A stretch of 64,000 nucleotides of DNA from contig NZ_CP046908.1 of assembly GCF_009789575.1 (NCBI RefSeq), positions 4,369,001 to 4,433,000 on the forward strand, given 5' to 3'. Origin of the DNA: Stappia indica (GTDB taxonomy: Bacteria > Pseudomonadota > Alphaproteobacteria > Rhizobiales > Stappiaceae). Position 1 is the first letter of the stretch; the number at the start of each line of letters is the position of its first letter. The position numbers were made by a program, and so were the translations under genes. Under the pieces are notes generated by a model. It did not search any database. It saw only the letters and a program-made list of their open reading frames with translations, and was not told the DNA's origin. Positions 41,758 through 49,713 of the stretch are shown here, piece by piece.

Positions 41758-42958
41758 CACCCGTCCGCTCGTCGTCACCGGCATCGGGGTCGCCAGCGGC
41801 CTCGGCCACGGCAAGGATGCGTTCCGCGCCGGACTTTTCGAGGGGCGTAGCGTCTTCGCGCCGCTTGCCCGTCCCGGCCGGCAGCGCGGCGACGACAGCC
41901 CGCCGTTCTTCGGCGTCGAGATGCCCGATCCGCCTTCCATCCTGCCGCCCCGGGTCGAGCGCACAGCGGGCCTCAGCGGGCGCGCGGCGGTCGCCGTCCT
42001 CGACGAAGCCTGGCGCGAGGCGGGGCTCGACCGCCTGGCGCCTGAGCGCATCGGCCTGATCGTCGGCGGATCGAACCTGATGGCGCGCGAGCAGTTCCTG
42101 AGCCTGCGCGACTACGCCGCGCGGCTCGATTTCCTGCCGCCGCGCCACGGCCATGTCTTCCTCGACACCGATATCTGCGGCCTGTGCGCCTCGCAGTTCC
42201 CGATCCGCGGCTTCGCCCATACGATCGGAGCGGCCTCGGCCAGCGGCGCGGCTGCTATCGTCGCCGCAGTCGAGGCCGTGTCGAGCGGCAGGGTCGATGC
42301 CTGCATCGCCCTCGGGGCCTTGCAGGACGTGTCCCTGCTGGACCTGCAAGGCTTCCGGGCGCTCGGGGCGCTGGGCCCGGGGCCGGTCTGCCGGCCGATG
42401 GACGCGGGCCATGACGGCTTTCTCTATGGCGAGGCCTGCGCCGCACTGGTCGTCACCCGGCCGGAGCATGCCGGAGGCACGATCTATGGCCGCGTCCTGG
42501 GCACTGGCTTTTGCACCGATGGAAGCCGCGGCCCGGAGCCGAATTCCGACGCGCAGGTCCGTGCTGCGCAAGACGCGCTCGCCGCGGCCGGACTGGTGGC
42601 TGCCGACATCGACTACGTCAACGGCCATGCCACGGGAACGCCATCCGGCGACGAGGCGGAACTGGCCACCATGCGCAAGCTTGGCCTCGGTCACGCGCGG
42701 GTCAACGCCACCAAGTCGATCATCGGCCACGGCCTGAGCGCGGCCGGCGCTGTCGAGGCGGCGGCCGTGCTGATCCAGATGCGCGAGGGGCTGCTGCACC
42801 CGGTGTCGCATCTCGATGCGCCGTTGGACGAGGCTTTTCGCTGGGTGCAGGGCGTGGTGCAGGAACACCGCATCCGCCACGCGCTGAAACTCTCCTTCGG
42901 CTTCGGCGGCAGCAATGTCGCGCTGGTCTTCGGGGCGCCGGAAGGAGCGGCGGCATGA
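41738..42958 (+). CDS. Decarboxylating ketosynthase of the beta-branching cassette (Cys to Ser)
   Basis: 406 residues of the KAS fold. The nucleophile position reads GAASASGAAAI: Ser167 stands where condensing enzymes have Cys. The two catalytic His are kept (NGHATGTPSGD and IIGHGLSAAGA), and GFGGSN is near the end. This Cys-to-Ser change is the known mark of PksF-type enzymes, which decarboxylate malonyl-ACP instead of condensing. Overlaps the ACP gene upstream and the ECH1 gene downstream (ATGA). Confidence 0.92.
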   Translation: MPSPRPDTRPLVVTGIGVASGLGHGKDAFRAGLFEGRSVFAPLARPGRQRGDDSPPFFGVEMPDPPSILPPRVERTAGLSGRAAVAVLDEAWREAGLDRLAPERIGLIVGGSNLMAREQFLSLRDYAARLDFLPPRHGHVFLDTDICGLCASQFPIRGFAHTIGAASASGAAAIVAAVEAVSSGRVDACIALGALQDVSLLDLQGFRALGALGPGPVCRPMDAGHDGFLYGEACAALVVTRPEHAGGTIYGRVLGTGFCTDGSRGPEPNSDAQVRAAQDALAAAGLVAADIDYVNGHATGTPSGDEAELATMRKLGLGHARVNATKSIIGHGLSAAGAVEAAAVLIQMREGLLHPVSHLDAPLDEAFRWVQGVVQEHRIRHALKLSFGFGGSNVALVFGAPEGAAA

Positions 42959-43728
42959 CGGCGTTTTCGACGATCTCCTGCAGCATCGCGCAAGGCATCT
43001 GCCGCATCCGCTTCGCCCGGCCGGAGGCTGGCAACAGCATCACGCCGCAGATGGTGCAAGAGCTGCAAGCCGCCTTCGACCTTTGCGAGGCGGGCGAGGG
43101 GCCGGATGGCCGGCCCGTCACTGTCGTGGTGCTGGAAGGCAGCGACGACGTCTTCTGCATGGGCGGCGACTTCGACGCCGTCGCCGAGGATGCCGCGCCC
43201 ATGGACCCGGCCCCGCTCTACGACCTGTGGCTGCGCATGGCGCGCGGGCCCTTCGTCACGGTCAGCGTGGTGCGCGGCAGGGCCAATGCCGGAGGTGTCG
43301 GACTGGCCGCTGCCGCCGATATCGTGCTGGCGGACGAGAGTGCGAGCTTTGCCCTGTCGGAGCTGCTGTTCGGCCTCTATCCGGCCTGCGTGCTGCCGTT
43401 CCTGGCGCGCCGTGTGGGTGCGCAGCGCGCCCGCTACATGACGTTGATGACGCGGCCGGTGGGCGCGCGCGATGCCCTGTCCTTCGGTCTGGTCGATGCG
43501 CTTGGCGAGCGGGCCGACGAACTGCTGCGCCAGCATCTGATGCGGCTGCGGCTGCCGGGGCGGGCGGGCATCGCCCGCTTCAAGGCGCATGCGGGGGCGG
43601 GGCTCGATGAGCTCGAGGGTCAGCGCGAGGCGGCGCTCGCCGCCAATCGCGAGATGTTCGCCGATCCGCAGATCCGGGCCGATATCCGCCGCTATGTGAG
43701 GGACGCCAAGTTCCCCTGGGAGGCGTGA
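42955..43728 (+). CDS. Enoyl-CoA hydratase-like ECH1 (PksH-type dehydratase)
   Basis: 257 residues of the crotonase fold. ELLFGLYPACVLPFLARRVGAQRARYMTLMTRPV and the C-terminal KFPWEA closely follow PksH, the ECH1 that dehydrates the HMG-like branch to a glutaconyl group. The oxyanion-hole regions are FCMGGDFD and NAGGVGLAAAADIVLADES. The partner ECH2, which decarboxylates, was not found in the window; it may be fused to the PKS beyond the edge. Overlaps the convergent amidotransferase by 37 bases. Confidence 0.9.
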   Translation: MTAFSTISCSIAQGICRIRFARPEAGNSITPQMVQELQAAFDLCEAGEGPDGRPVTVVVLEGSDDVFCMGGDFDAVAEDAAPMDPAPLYDLWLRMARGPFVTVSVVRGRANAGGVGLAAAADIVLADESASFALSELLFGLYPACVLPFLARRVGAQRARYMTLMTRPVGARDALSFGLVDALGERADELLRQHLMRLRLPGRAGIARFKAHAGAGLDELEGQREAALAANREMFADPQIRADIRRYVRDAKFPWEA

Positions 43729-45701
43729 GGCGCGGCCTCGGCACGCAGGTCCACCGCGCGTTGCAGCGGCGGCAGGGCGCTTGACCCGCCCGCCTGCCCA
43801 AGCCCTTGCCGCTGCACGAAGAACCGGTCGAGCAGCGCGATGGAGAGCAGGAACAGGAAGGTCTGGTTTTCCTTCGTGCTCACCTCCTCGGCCGGCTTGG
43901 TCAGCACTTTCGTGGCAAGGCGCTGGGCGAACTTGGCATTGAGGAAGGGCAGGTTCGCCAGCTCGCTCTCCGACAGGACGAGATCGAGATAGTCCGGCCG
44001 GCACGCCGCGAAGGCCGCGGCGTCCGGCGCCCGGTACGGGAACTTGCGCTTGTCGGCAACCGCGCCCGGCAGCCGGTCGCGGAAGGCCTCGCGCAACAGC
44101 CGCTTCTCGGTGAACCCGTCGTCGAAGCGCAGGTTGACGGAGGAGGCGAGCCCGATCACTGAAGGGTCGAGGAACGGGCAGCGGTTCTCCACCCCGTGGG
44201 CAAGGCTCATGCGGTCGCCCTGGGTCGACAGCAGGTAGCCCGGCAGCAGCGTCTTGTATTCCAGCCACTGGGCCTTTTCGACCGCACTCATGGAGCCGAA
44301 GGCGGGGCTGCCCGCGACCAGCGCCGAGATCTCGGCGAAGGGGTCGCCGGGTGCGTTCAGCAGGCGGGCCGAGAACTGGCCGTTCTGGAAGCGCAGCTCG
44401 TGCGAGAAAAGTCCCGGCATCTTCTCGGCCGAGAACTGGTGGTAGAGCCCGGTGACTGCGGCGATGTCCTTCGGTCCGTAATGGGCAAGGTGCGGGTAGA
44501 GCCGCTCCAGCCGGCTCCGGCGCGTGTCCTCGGGAAGTTCGTTCCACGCGGCGCGCAGCAGCGTTTCCTTGAACAGGTCGTAACCGAGAAAGGCCTCGTC
44601 GGCGCCTTCGCCGCTGAGGATGACCTTGATTCCGGCCTCGCGGGTGCGCTGCGACAGCAGGAACATGGGGATGAAGGCGCTGCGGAAGGCCGGCACCTCC
44701 GCGTGATAGACCGCGTCGGGGCAGGCCTCGGCGATGTCGGCATGGCTGATGCGGCGGGCGTGATGGCGCGTGCCGAGATGTTCGGCAACGAGGCGCTGCT
44801 CCATCGATTCGTCGAATTCCGCGTCCTCGAACTCGACCGAGAAGGTCGACAACGGATGCGGGGTCAGCTCGCGGGCGAGCGCGGCGACGATGGCAGAATC
44901 CACCCCGCCGCTGAGATAGACGCCGACCTCGACGTCGCTGCGAAGCCGCAAGGACACGGCATCCGTCATCCGCTCGCGGATCCGCTCGACCGCTTCGCCC
45001 TCGCTGGCGATGGTCTGCGTCGGAGCGAAGGTCAGTTCGTCATAGGCGAAGCGCTCGACCCGGCCCTGGCGAACCCTTGCCCATTCTCCCATGGGCAGGC
45101 TCTCGATGCCCCGGAAGCCCGACTGGTGCGGCAGCGGCGTCCACTGGCCGAGAATCGAGGCGAGCTGCTGCGGATCCTGCTCGAACCGGAAGCCGGGAAC
45201 GGCAAGGAAGGCCTTCATCTCGGAGGCGAAGAGGATCGTCTCGCCGTGCCGGGCGAAGAAGAGCGGGCGCTTGCCGTAGCGGTCGCGGGCCAGGAACAGC
45301 TCCTGCCGCTCGCGGTCGTAGAGCGCGAAGGCGAAGCCGCCGTTGAAGCGCGCCAGGCAGTCGGGACCCCAGGCGATCCAGGCCCGCAGCACGACCTCCG
45401 TGTCGCAGGCGGTGCGGAAGACGTGGCCGAGGCCGACAAGCGCCTCGCGCAGCTCCCGGTAATTGTAGACCTCGCCGTTGTAGCAGAGCCAGTAGCGCCC
45501 ACTTTCGTCGCTGATCGGCTGCAGGCCGGCGGCCGGATCGAGGATCGCCAGCCGCACGGTGCCCATGGCAAACCCGTCGTCGATCACATAGCCGGCGCCG
45601 TCCGGCCCGCGATGGGCGATTGCCGCCAGCATGCCGGTGACCTGGCCGACCGGATCCTCGCAGGAACCGTCGAAGCGGAAGAAGCCGGCAATGCCGCACA
45701 T
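43692..45701 (-). CDS. AsnB-like amidotransferase (asparagine synthase family)
   Basis: 669 residues. The N-terminus MCGIAGFFRF gives the Cys2 glutamine-hydrolysing nucleophile; RLAILDPAAGLQPISDESGRYWLCYNGEVYNYRELR completes the amidohydrolase domain. The synthase domain has the ATP loop YLSGGVDSAIVAAL and SGEGADEAFLGYDLF. In glutarimide polyketide clusters such a protein amidates malonyl-ACP to malonamyl-ACP, the starter whose nitrogen ends in the ring. An ACP gene 53 bases upstream on the same strand is the natural partner. A role in ordinary asparagine synthesis is less likely here. Confidence 0.92.
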   Translation of the reverse strand: MCGIAGFFRFDGSCEDPVGQVTGMLAAIAHRGPDGAGYVIDDGFAMGTVRLAILDPAAGLQPISDESGRYWLCYNGEVYNYRELREALVGLGHVFRTACDTEVVLRAWIAWGPDCLARFNGGFAFALYDRERQELFLARDRYGKRPLFFARHGETILFASEMKAFLAVPGFRFEQDPQQLASILGQWTPLPHQSGFRGIESLPMGEWARVRQGRVERFAYDELTFAPTQTIASEGEAVERIRERMTDAVSLRLRSDVEVGVYLSGGVDSAIVAALARELTPHPLSTFSVEFEDAEFDESMEQRLVAEHLGTRHHARRISHADIAEACPDAVYHAEVPAFRSAFIPMFLLSQRTREAGIKVILSGEGADEAFLGYDLFKETLLRAAWNELPEDTRRSRLERLYPHLAHYGPKDIAAVTGLYHQFSAEKMPGLFSHELRFQNGQFSARLLNAPGDPFAEISALVAGSPAFGSMSAVEKAQWLEYKTLLPGYLLSTQGDRMSLAHGVENRCPFLDPSVIGLASSVNLRFDDGFTEKRLLREAFRDRLPGAVADKRKFPYRAPDAAAFAACRPDYLDLVLSESELANLPFLNAKFAQRLATKVLTKPAEEVSTKENQTFLFLLSIALLDRFFVQRQGLGQAGGSSALPPLQRAVDLRAEAAPHASQGNLASLT

Positions 45702-45754
45702 GACGTCGCGTGCCCCCTGGTCGGTCCCTGCTTGCTGGCGATGGCGTGGCGCGA

Positions 45755-46003
45755 TCAGCCCGTTGCGCGGTCGGCGACCTTTCGGCCGACCGTCTCGCGG
45801 ATCTGGACAAGGCTCACCAGCACGTCGCCGGTCATTTCCTGCTCCGTGAAGCGGATGTCGAACTCCTGCTCCAGGAACCGGATCAGTTGCACGTAGCCGA
45901 AGGAGTCCATCACGCCTTCCTTGAACAGGTCGGAGTCCTCGGGAAACGAGTCGTCGAACTCGATCAGGAACTGTTCCTCGATGAAATCCCGAATTTTATC
46001 CAT
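45755..46003 (-). CDS. Stand-alone acyl carrier protein, partner of the amidotransferase
   Basis: 82 residues, acidic. The carrier motif is GVMDSFGYVQLIRFLEQEF with the phosphopantetheine Ser at about residue 36. ATG 46003 starts MDKIRDFIEEQFL. Being in a two-gene unit with the AsnB-like protein, away from the plus-strand PKS genes, it probably carries the malonyl group that is amidated to make the starter unit. The sequence is quite unlike the beta-branch ACP at 41512. Confidence 0.9.
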   Translation of the reverse strand: MDKIRDFIEEQFLIEFDDSFPEDSDLFKEGVMDSFGYVQLIRFLEQEFDIRFTEQEMTGDVLVSLVQIRETVGRKVADRATG

Positions 46004-46269
46004 GCGTCCTGGTCGCCTGCAGCCGGGCTGGGAAGCCGCTCGGTGTCCTGTGGAGATCGGACATGCCGGGCGCCTGTGGTCGGCGCCCCCTGTCGTCCCC
46101 CCGGAGGTGCTCCGCACGACGCGGAACGACCTTACGGTAGCGAATAAGTGTGCGCCGCAACAGTCTTTCCGCTACCTGTAAAGGATGGCTTGTGGGAAAG
46201 GCCTTAATGCATGCAAGGTGGGAAATCCCGGACGCGGCGACAAGGCCCGCACTTGCAAGCGGCAGGCGT

Positions 46270-46286
46270 GCTGAATAGCATTCAGC
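46270..46286. promoter_or_regulatory. Perfect 7+3+7 palindrome in the divergent PKS promoter region
   Basis: GCTGAAT-AGC-ATTCAGC lies in the 420-base gene-free stretch 46004-46423, between the amidotransferase/ACP unit and the ABC transporter/PKS operon. Another inverted pair, GGTAGCG (46136-46142) with CGCTACC (46170-46176), is closer to the ACP side. These are candidate sites for a regulator controlling both directions. Nothing else was recognised in the stretch. Confidence 0.5.
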
Positions 46287-46423
46287 CCGGCGGTCGTGCT
46301 GCCGAAAATGGCGAAACACCAGTGACATCGGACCCGTGACCATGGCGCTGCCGGCAGGCCGGTTACGCCGTGTGGCGGGGTATGCGGCATCGGGACAAGG
46401 GCAGTCACCGTGGTTTCATCTGC

Positions 46424-48061
46424 ATGAACATCTTGCGGCTGCTCAGAACCGGCCCGCCGGTGAACCGCCGGGCGATCCTGCTGATCACCAGCCTTGCGGG
46501 GCTTGGCAATGCCGGGCTCGTCGGCCTCATCAACGAGGCGGCGGAAAAGGCAGTTCTGGCCGAGCCTGTCGGCACCCAGCTGCTGCTCGTCTATGTGACG
46601 ATGCTTGCCTTCGTGCTGCTGTCGAGCCGCGCCTCGCTGCATGAGGCCAACCGTTTCGTGCAGTCCCGGCTGGAGGCGACGCGGCGGCGAATCGTCAGCA
46701 AGATCCGCCGGGTCGACCTGCGGACGCTCGAGCGGCTCGGCCATGGCGATGTCTTCGTCACCGTGTCGCAGGAAACCGACCACCTGTCGCAGACCCTGCC
46801 GCTGCTGATCGGCGCTGCGCAGAACGCCTTCCTGCTGGTCTTTCTTCTGCTCTACGTGGCGACCCTGTCGCCGATCTCCTTCCTCGTCGTGACCGTGTTC
46901 CTGGCCGCGGGGCTCTATCTCTTCTGGCGGCGCCAGAGCGCGCTGACCGGTGCGCTGGCGGAGGTGCACCACCGGGAAGCGGACATGCTCGACAGCCTGT
47001 CCCATTTCACGCTGGGCTTCCAGGAGATCCGGCTCAACGCCGACAAGAACGACGCGCTGCAGGCGCATTTCGCGGACGTCACCGCGCGGTTGCGCCAGGT
47101 CGTGGTGGGTTTGGGCGACCGCTGGGTAAGCCTGCTGCAATTCGCCAATGCCTTCGTCTTCCTGCTGGTCGGCGTCGTCGTGCTGGTCCTGCCGGTGTTC
47201 TTCCAGGGCTATACGGACACGATCTACAAGATCACCGCCGCGACGGTCTTCGCGCTCGGCCCCATCGCGGCGATCACCTCCGTCGTGCGCCTCATCGCGC
47301 GGGCCGAGGCGGGCCTTGCCCATGTCTACGACCTGGAGCGGCGCCTCGATGCCGGCCTGACGCCGGAGCCGAAAGGCACGGCGCGCGCGCCCTCGCGCTA
47401 CCGGTCGTTCCGCACCCTCGAGATGCGCAGCGTCACGTTCAGCTACCTCGGCGCAGAAGGAACCGCGCTTTTCACCGCCGGCCCCTGGGATCTCACGCTG
47501 AAGCGCGGCGAGATCCTGTTCCTGACGGGGGGCAACGGCAGCGGCAAGTCGACGGCGCTGAAGCTGCTGTGCGGGCTCTACACGCCGGATGGCGGCGAGA
47601 TCGCCTGCGACGGTGCGCTGGTGAGCGCCGAGACGCGGCGCGACTACCGGGAGATCTTCTCCAGCATCTTCACCGACTTCCACCTCTTCGACCGGCTCTA
47701 CGGGCTGGAGCACGTCAAGCCGCGCGAGGTCGAGAGGCTGATCGCCCGCATGGAGCTGGACGGCAAGGTGCGCTTCGAGGACGGGCGCTTTTCCACCACG
47801 GACCTGTCGACAGGCCAGCGCAAGCGGCTGGCGATGATCGTGGCCCTGCTGGAGGACCGCGAGGTCTATCTCTTCGACGAGTGGGCCGCCGATCAGGACG
47901 CCCATTTCCGCGAGGTCTTCTACACCGAGCTGCTGCCCGACCTGAAGGCGCGCGGCAAGACGGTGGTGGCGGTGACCCATGACGACCGCTTCTGGTCGTG
48001 CTGCGACCGGCGGCTGGAGCTCGATCTCGGGCATCTTGCCGATGTGAGCGGGGAGGCGTGA
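46424..48061 (+). CDS. ABC exporter half-transporter (cyclic-peptide/SyrD-PvdE type), copy 1
   Basis: 545 residues. N-terminal six-span membrane domain, then an ATPase: Walker A LTGGNGSGKST, signature LSTGQRKRLAM, Walker B with VYLFDEWAADQD (D-loop), and switch His in VTHDD. The VDLRTLERLGHGDVFVTVSQETDHLS coupling region and the DEWAADQD form are typical of the PvdE/SyrD/cyclic-peptide exporter family. ATG 46424 gives the usual length; the frame opens further up to 46370. First gene of the plus-strand transporter-PKS operon. Probably exports the polyketide. Confidence 0.9.
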   Translation: MNILRLLRTGPPVNRRAILLITSLAGLGNAGLVGLINEAAEKAVLAEPVGTQLLLVYVTMLAFVLLSSRASLHEANRFVQSRLEATRRRIVSKIRRVDLRTLERLGHGDVFVTVSQETDHLSQTLPLLIGAAQNAFLLVFLLLYVATLSPISFLVVTVFLAAGLYLFWRRQSALTGALAEVHHREADMLDSLSHFTLGFQEIRLNADKNDALQAHFADVTARLRQVVVGLGDRWVSLLQFANAFVFLLVGVVVLVLPVFFQGYTDTIYKITAATVFALGPIAAITSVVRLIARAEAGLAHVYDLERRLDAGLTPEPKGTARAPSRYRSFRTLEMRSVTFSYLGAEGTALFTAGPWDLTLKRGEILFLTGGNGSGKSTALKLLCGLYTPDGGEIACDGALVSAETRRDYREIFSSIFTDFHLFDRLYGLEHVKPREVERLIARMELDGKVRFEDGRFSTTDLSTGQRKRLAMIVALLEDREVYLFDEWAADQDAHFREVFYTELLPDLKARGKTVVAVTHDDRFWSCCDRRLELDLGHLADVSGEA

Positions 48062-48063
48062 GC

Positions 48064-49713
48064 ATGGAACTCGTCGCCTTCATCCGCGCGTCCGGCCGCC
48101 GCAAGCTTCAGCTGATGTTCGCCCTCAGCCTGCTGGCGGGCATCGCCAATGCCGCCCTGGTCGTGGTGATCACCACCGTCGCGGAACGGGTGGCGCGGGC
48201 CGAGCATCCGGGCCTGATCGCCTGGGCGGCCTTCGGCGTGGCCTTCCTCGTCTATTATCTCGCCAACCAGTTCGCCCTGGTGCGTGCGACCACGCTGATC
48301 GAGGACAGGCTGAACGAACTCCGGCTCGAACTGGCGGAAAAGCTGCGTCAGTCCGAGCTGCTGACCGTGGACCGGATCGGCCGGGGGCGTCTCTACGGGC
48401 TGATCGCCAAGGAAACCAACCACCTGTCGGTGACCTTCCCGCTGATCATGGACGCGATCCAGCAGGTGGTGCTGCTCGCCGTGGCGCTGCTCTATCTGCT
48501 CTATCTGTCGCCGCTCGCCTTCCTCTGCTTCCTGCTGGCGGTGGTCGGCGGTGTCTACGGCTACAAGGCGATCAACAACCGGTTCGGCCGCATCCTCGGC
48601 CTCGTCGAAAAGCTGCAGGCGCAGATGCTCGACGCGATCGCCGACATCATCCATGGCAGCAAGGAACTGCGCCTGAACGCGCGCCGCAGCGAGGCCGTCT
48701 CCAAGGCGTACCGCAAGCGCTCCAACGTGCTCGAGCTGATGCTGGTGCGCACCATCGACCATTGGGTGTCGCTGATCCTGCTCGGCAGCCTGGTCACCTT
48801 CGCGCTGCTCGGCGTCGTCGCCTTCGGTTTCCCCGCGCTCGTTTCCGGCCACACGGTGATCGTCTTCCAGCTGGTGCCGGTGTTGCTTGTCTGCCTTGGC
48901 ACGCTGACGAAAACGGTCGCCCAGTCGCCGATGTTCATGCGCGCCGAGTTCGGCCTGCAATCGATCATGGCGGTGGAACGCGAACTCGACGCCTCGAAAG
49001 GCATCTCGACGCACGAGGCGCGGCAGCACGCCCACGCCTTCCAGTCCTTCGAAACCATCGATTTCCGCGAGATCGGCTTCAGCTATCCGGCGGAGCAGGG
49101 GGCGGGCTATCATGTCGGGCCGCTGTCGCTCACCCTGTCGCGGGGCGAGGTCGTGTTCCTGGTCGGGGGCAACGGCAGCGGCAAGTCGACGGCGCTGCGG
49201 ATGATGTGCGGCCTCTATCCGCTGTCGAGCGGACGCATCGACGTGGATGGCCACGCGGTCGAGGGCGCTGCAATCGGCGGCTACCGCGAGCTGTTCTCGG
49301 CGATCTTTGTCGACTTCCACCTGTTCGACCGGCTCTACGGGCTCGAGCGCGTCGATCCGGACCGCGTCAACGCGCTGATCGACGAGATGGGACTTGCCGG
49401 CAAGGTCCGTTTCACGGATGGCCGCTTTTCCCAGCTGCATCTGTCGACCGGGCAGCGCAAGCGCCTGGCACTGATCGCAGCGGTCCTGGAAGACCGGCCG
49501 GTCTATGTCTTCGACGAATGGTCGGCGGAGCAGGATGTTCATTTTCGCGAATATTTTTACGAGACGTTTATCCCGAAACTCAAAGCGGCAGGAAAACTTG
49601 TCATCGCGGCAACACACGATGAGCGATATTGGAGCGTGGCCGATAGGGTCATCAAGATGGACCTCGGCCAGATCGAATGGGTGAAGGACCAGGCCGGGCT
49701 GGAGGAACAATGA
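48064..49713 (+). CDS. ABC exporter half-transporter (cyclic-peptide/SyrD-PvdE type), copy 2
   Basis: 549 residues with the same plan as the preceding gene, two bases downstream: membrane domain with LLTVDRIGRGRLYGLIAKETNHLSVTFPLIMDAIQQVV, Walker A LVGGNGSGKST, signature LSTGQRKRLAL, VYVFDEWSAEQD and ATHDE. Both copies keep all ATPase motifs, so they may form a heterodimer, or be two homodimers after a duplication. The stop overlaps the start of the AT-ER gene (ATGA). Confidence 0.9.
   Translation: MELVAFIRASGRRKLQLMFALSLLAGIANAALVVVITTVAERVARAEHPGLIAWAAFGVAFLVYYLANQFALVRATTLIEDRLNELRLELAEKLRQSELLTVDRIGRGRLYGLIAKETNHLSVTFPLIMDAIQQVVLLAVALLYLLYLSPLAFLCFLLAVVGGVYGYKAINNRFGRILGLVEKLQAQMLDAIADIIHGSKELRLNARRSEAVSKAYRKRSNVLELMLVRTIDHWVSLILLGSLVTFALLGVVAFGFPALVSGHTVIVFQLVPVLLVCLGTLTKTVAQSPMFMRAEFGLQSIMAVERELDASKGISTHEARQHAHAFQSFETIDFREIGFSYPAEQGAGYHVGPLSLTLSRGEVVFLVGGNGSGKSTALRMMCGLYPLSSGRIDVDGHAVEGAAIGGYRELFSAIFVDFHLFDRLYGLERVDPDRVNALIDEMGLAGKVRFTDGRFSQLHLSTGQRKRLALIAAVLEDRPVYVFDEWSAEQDVHFREYFYETFIPKLKAAGKLVIAATHDERYWSVADRVIKMDLGQIEWVKDQAGLEEQ

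Noticed and set aside
46170-46200. Possible lux box (ACCTGTAAAGGATGG) in the PKS promoter region
   Set aside because: Only one half resembles a lux box; the second half does not match and no LuxR/LuxI gene is in the window.
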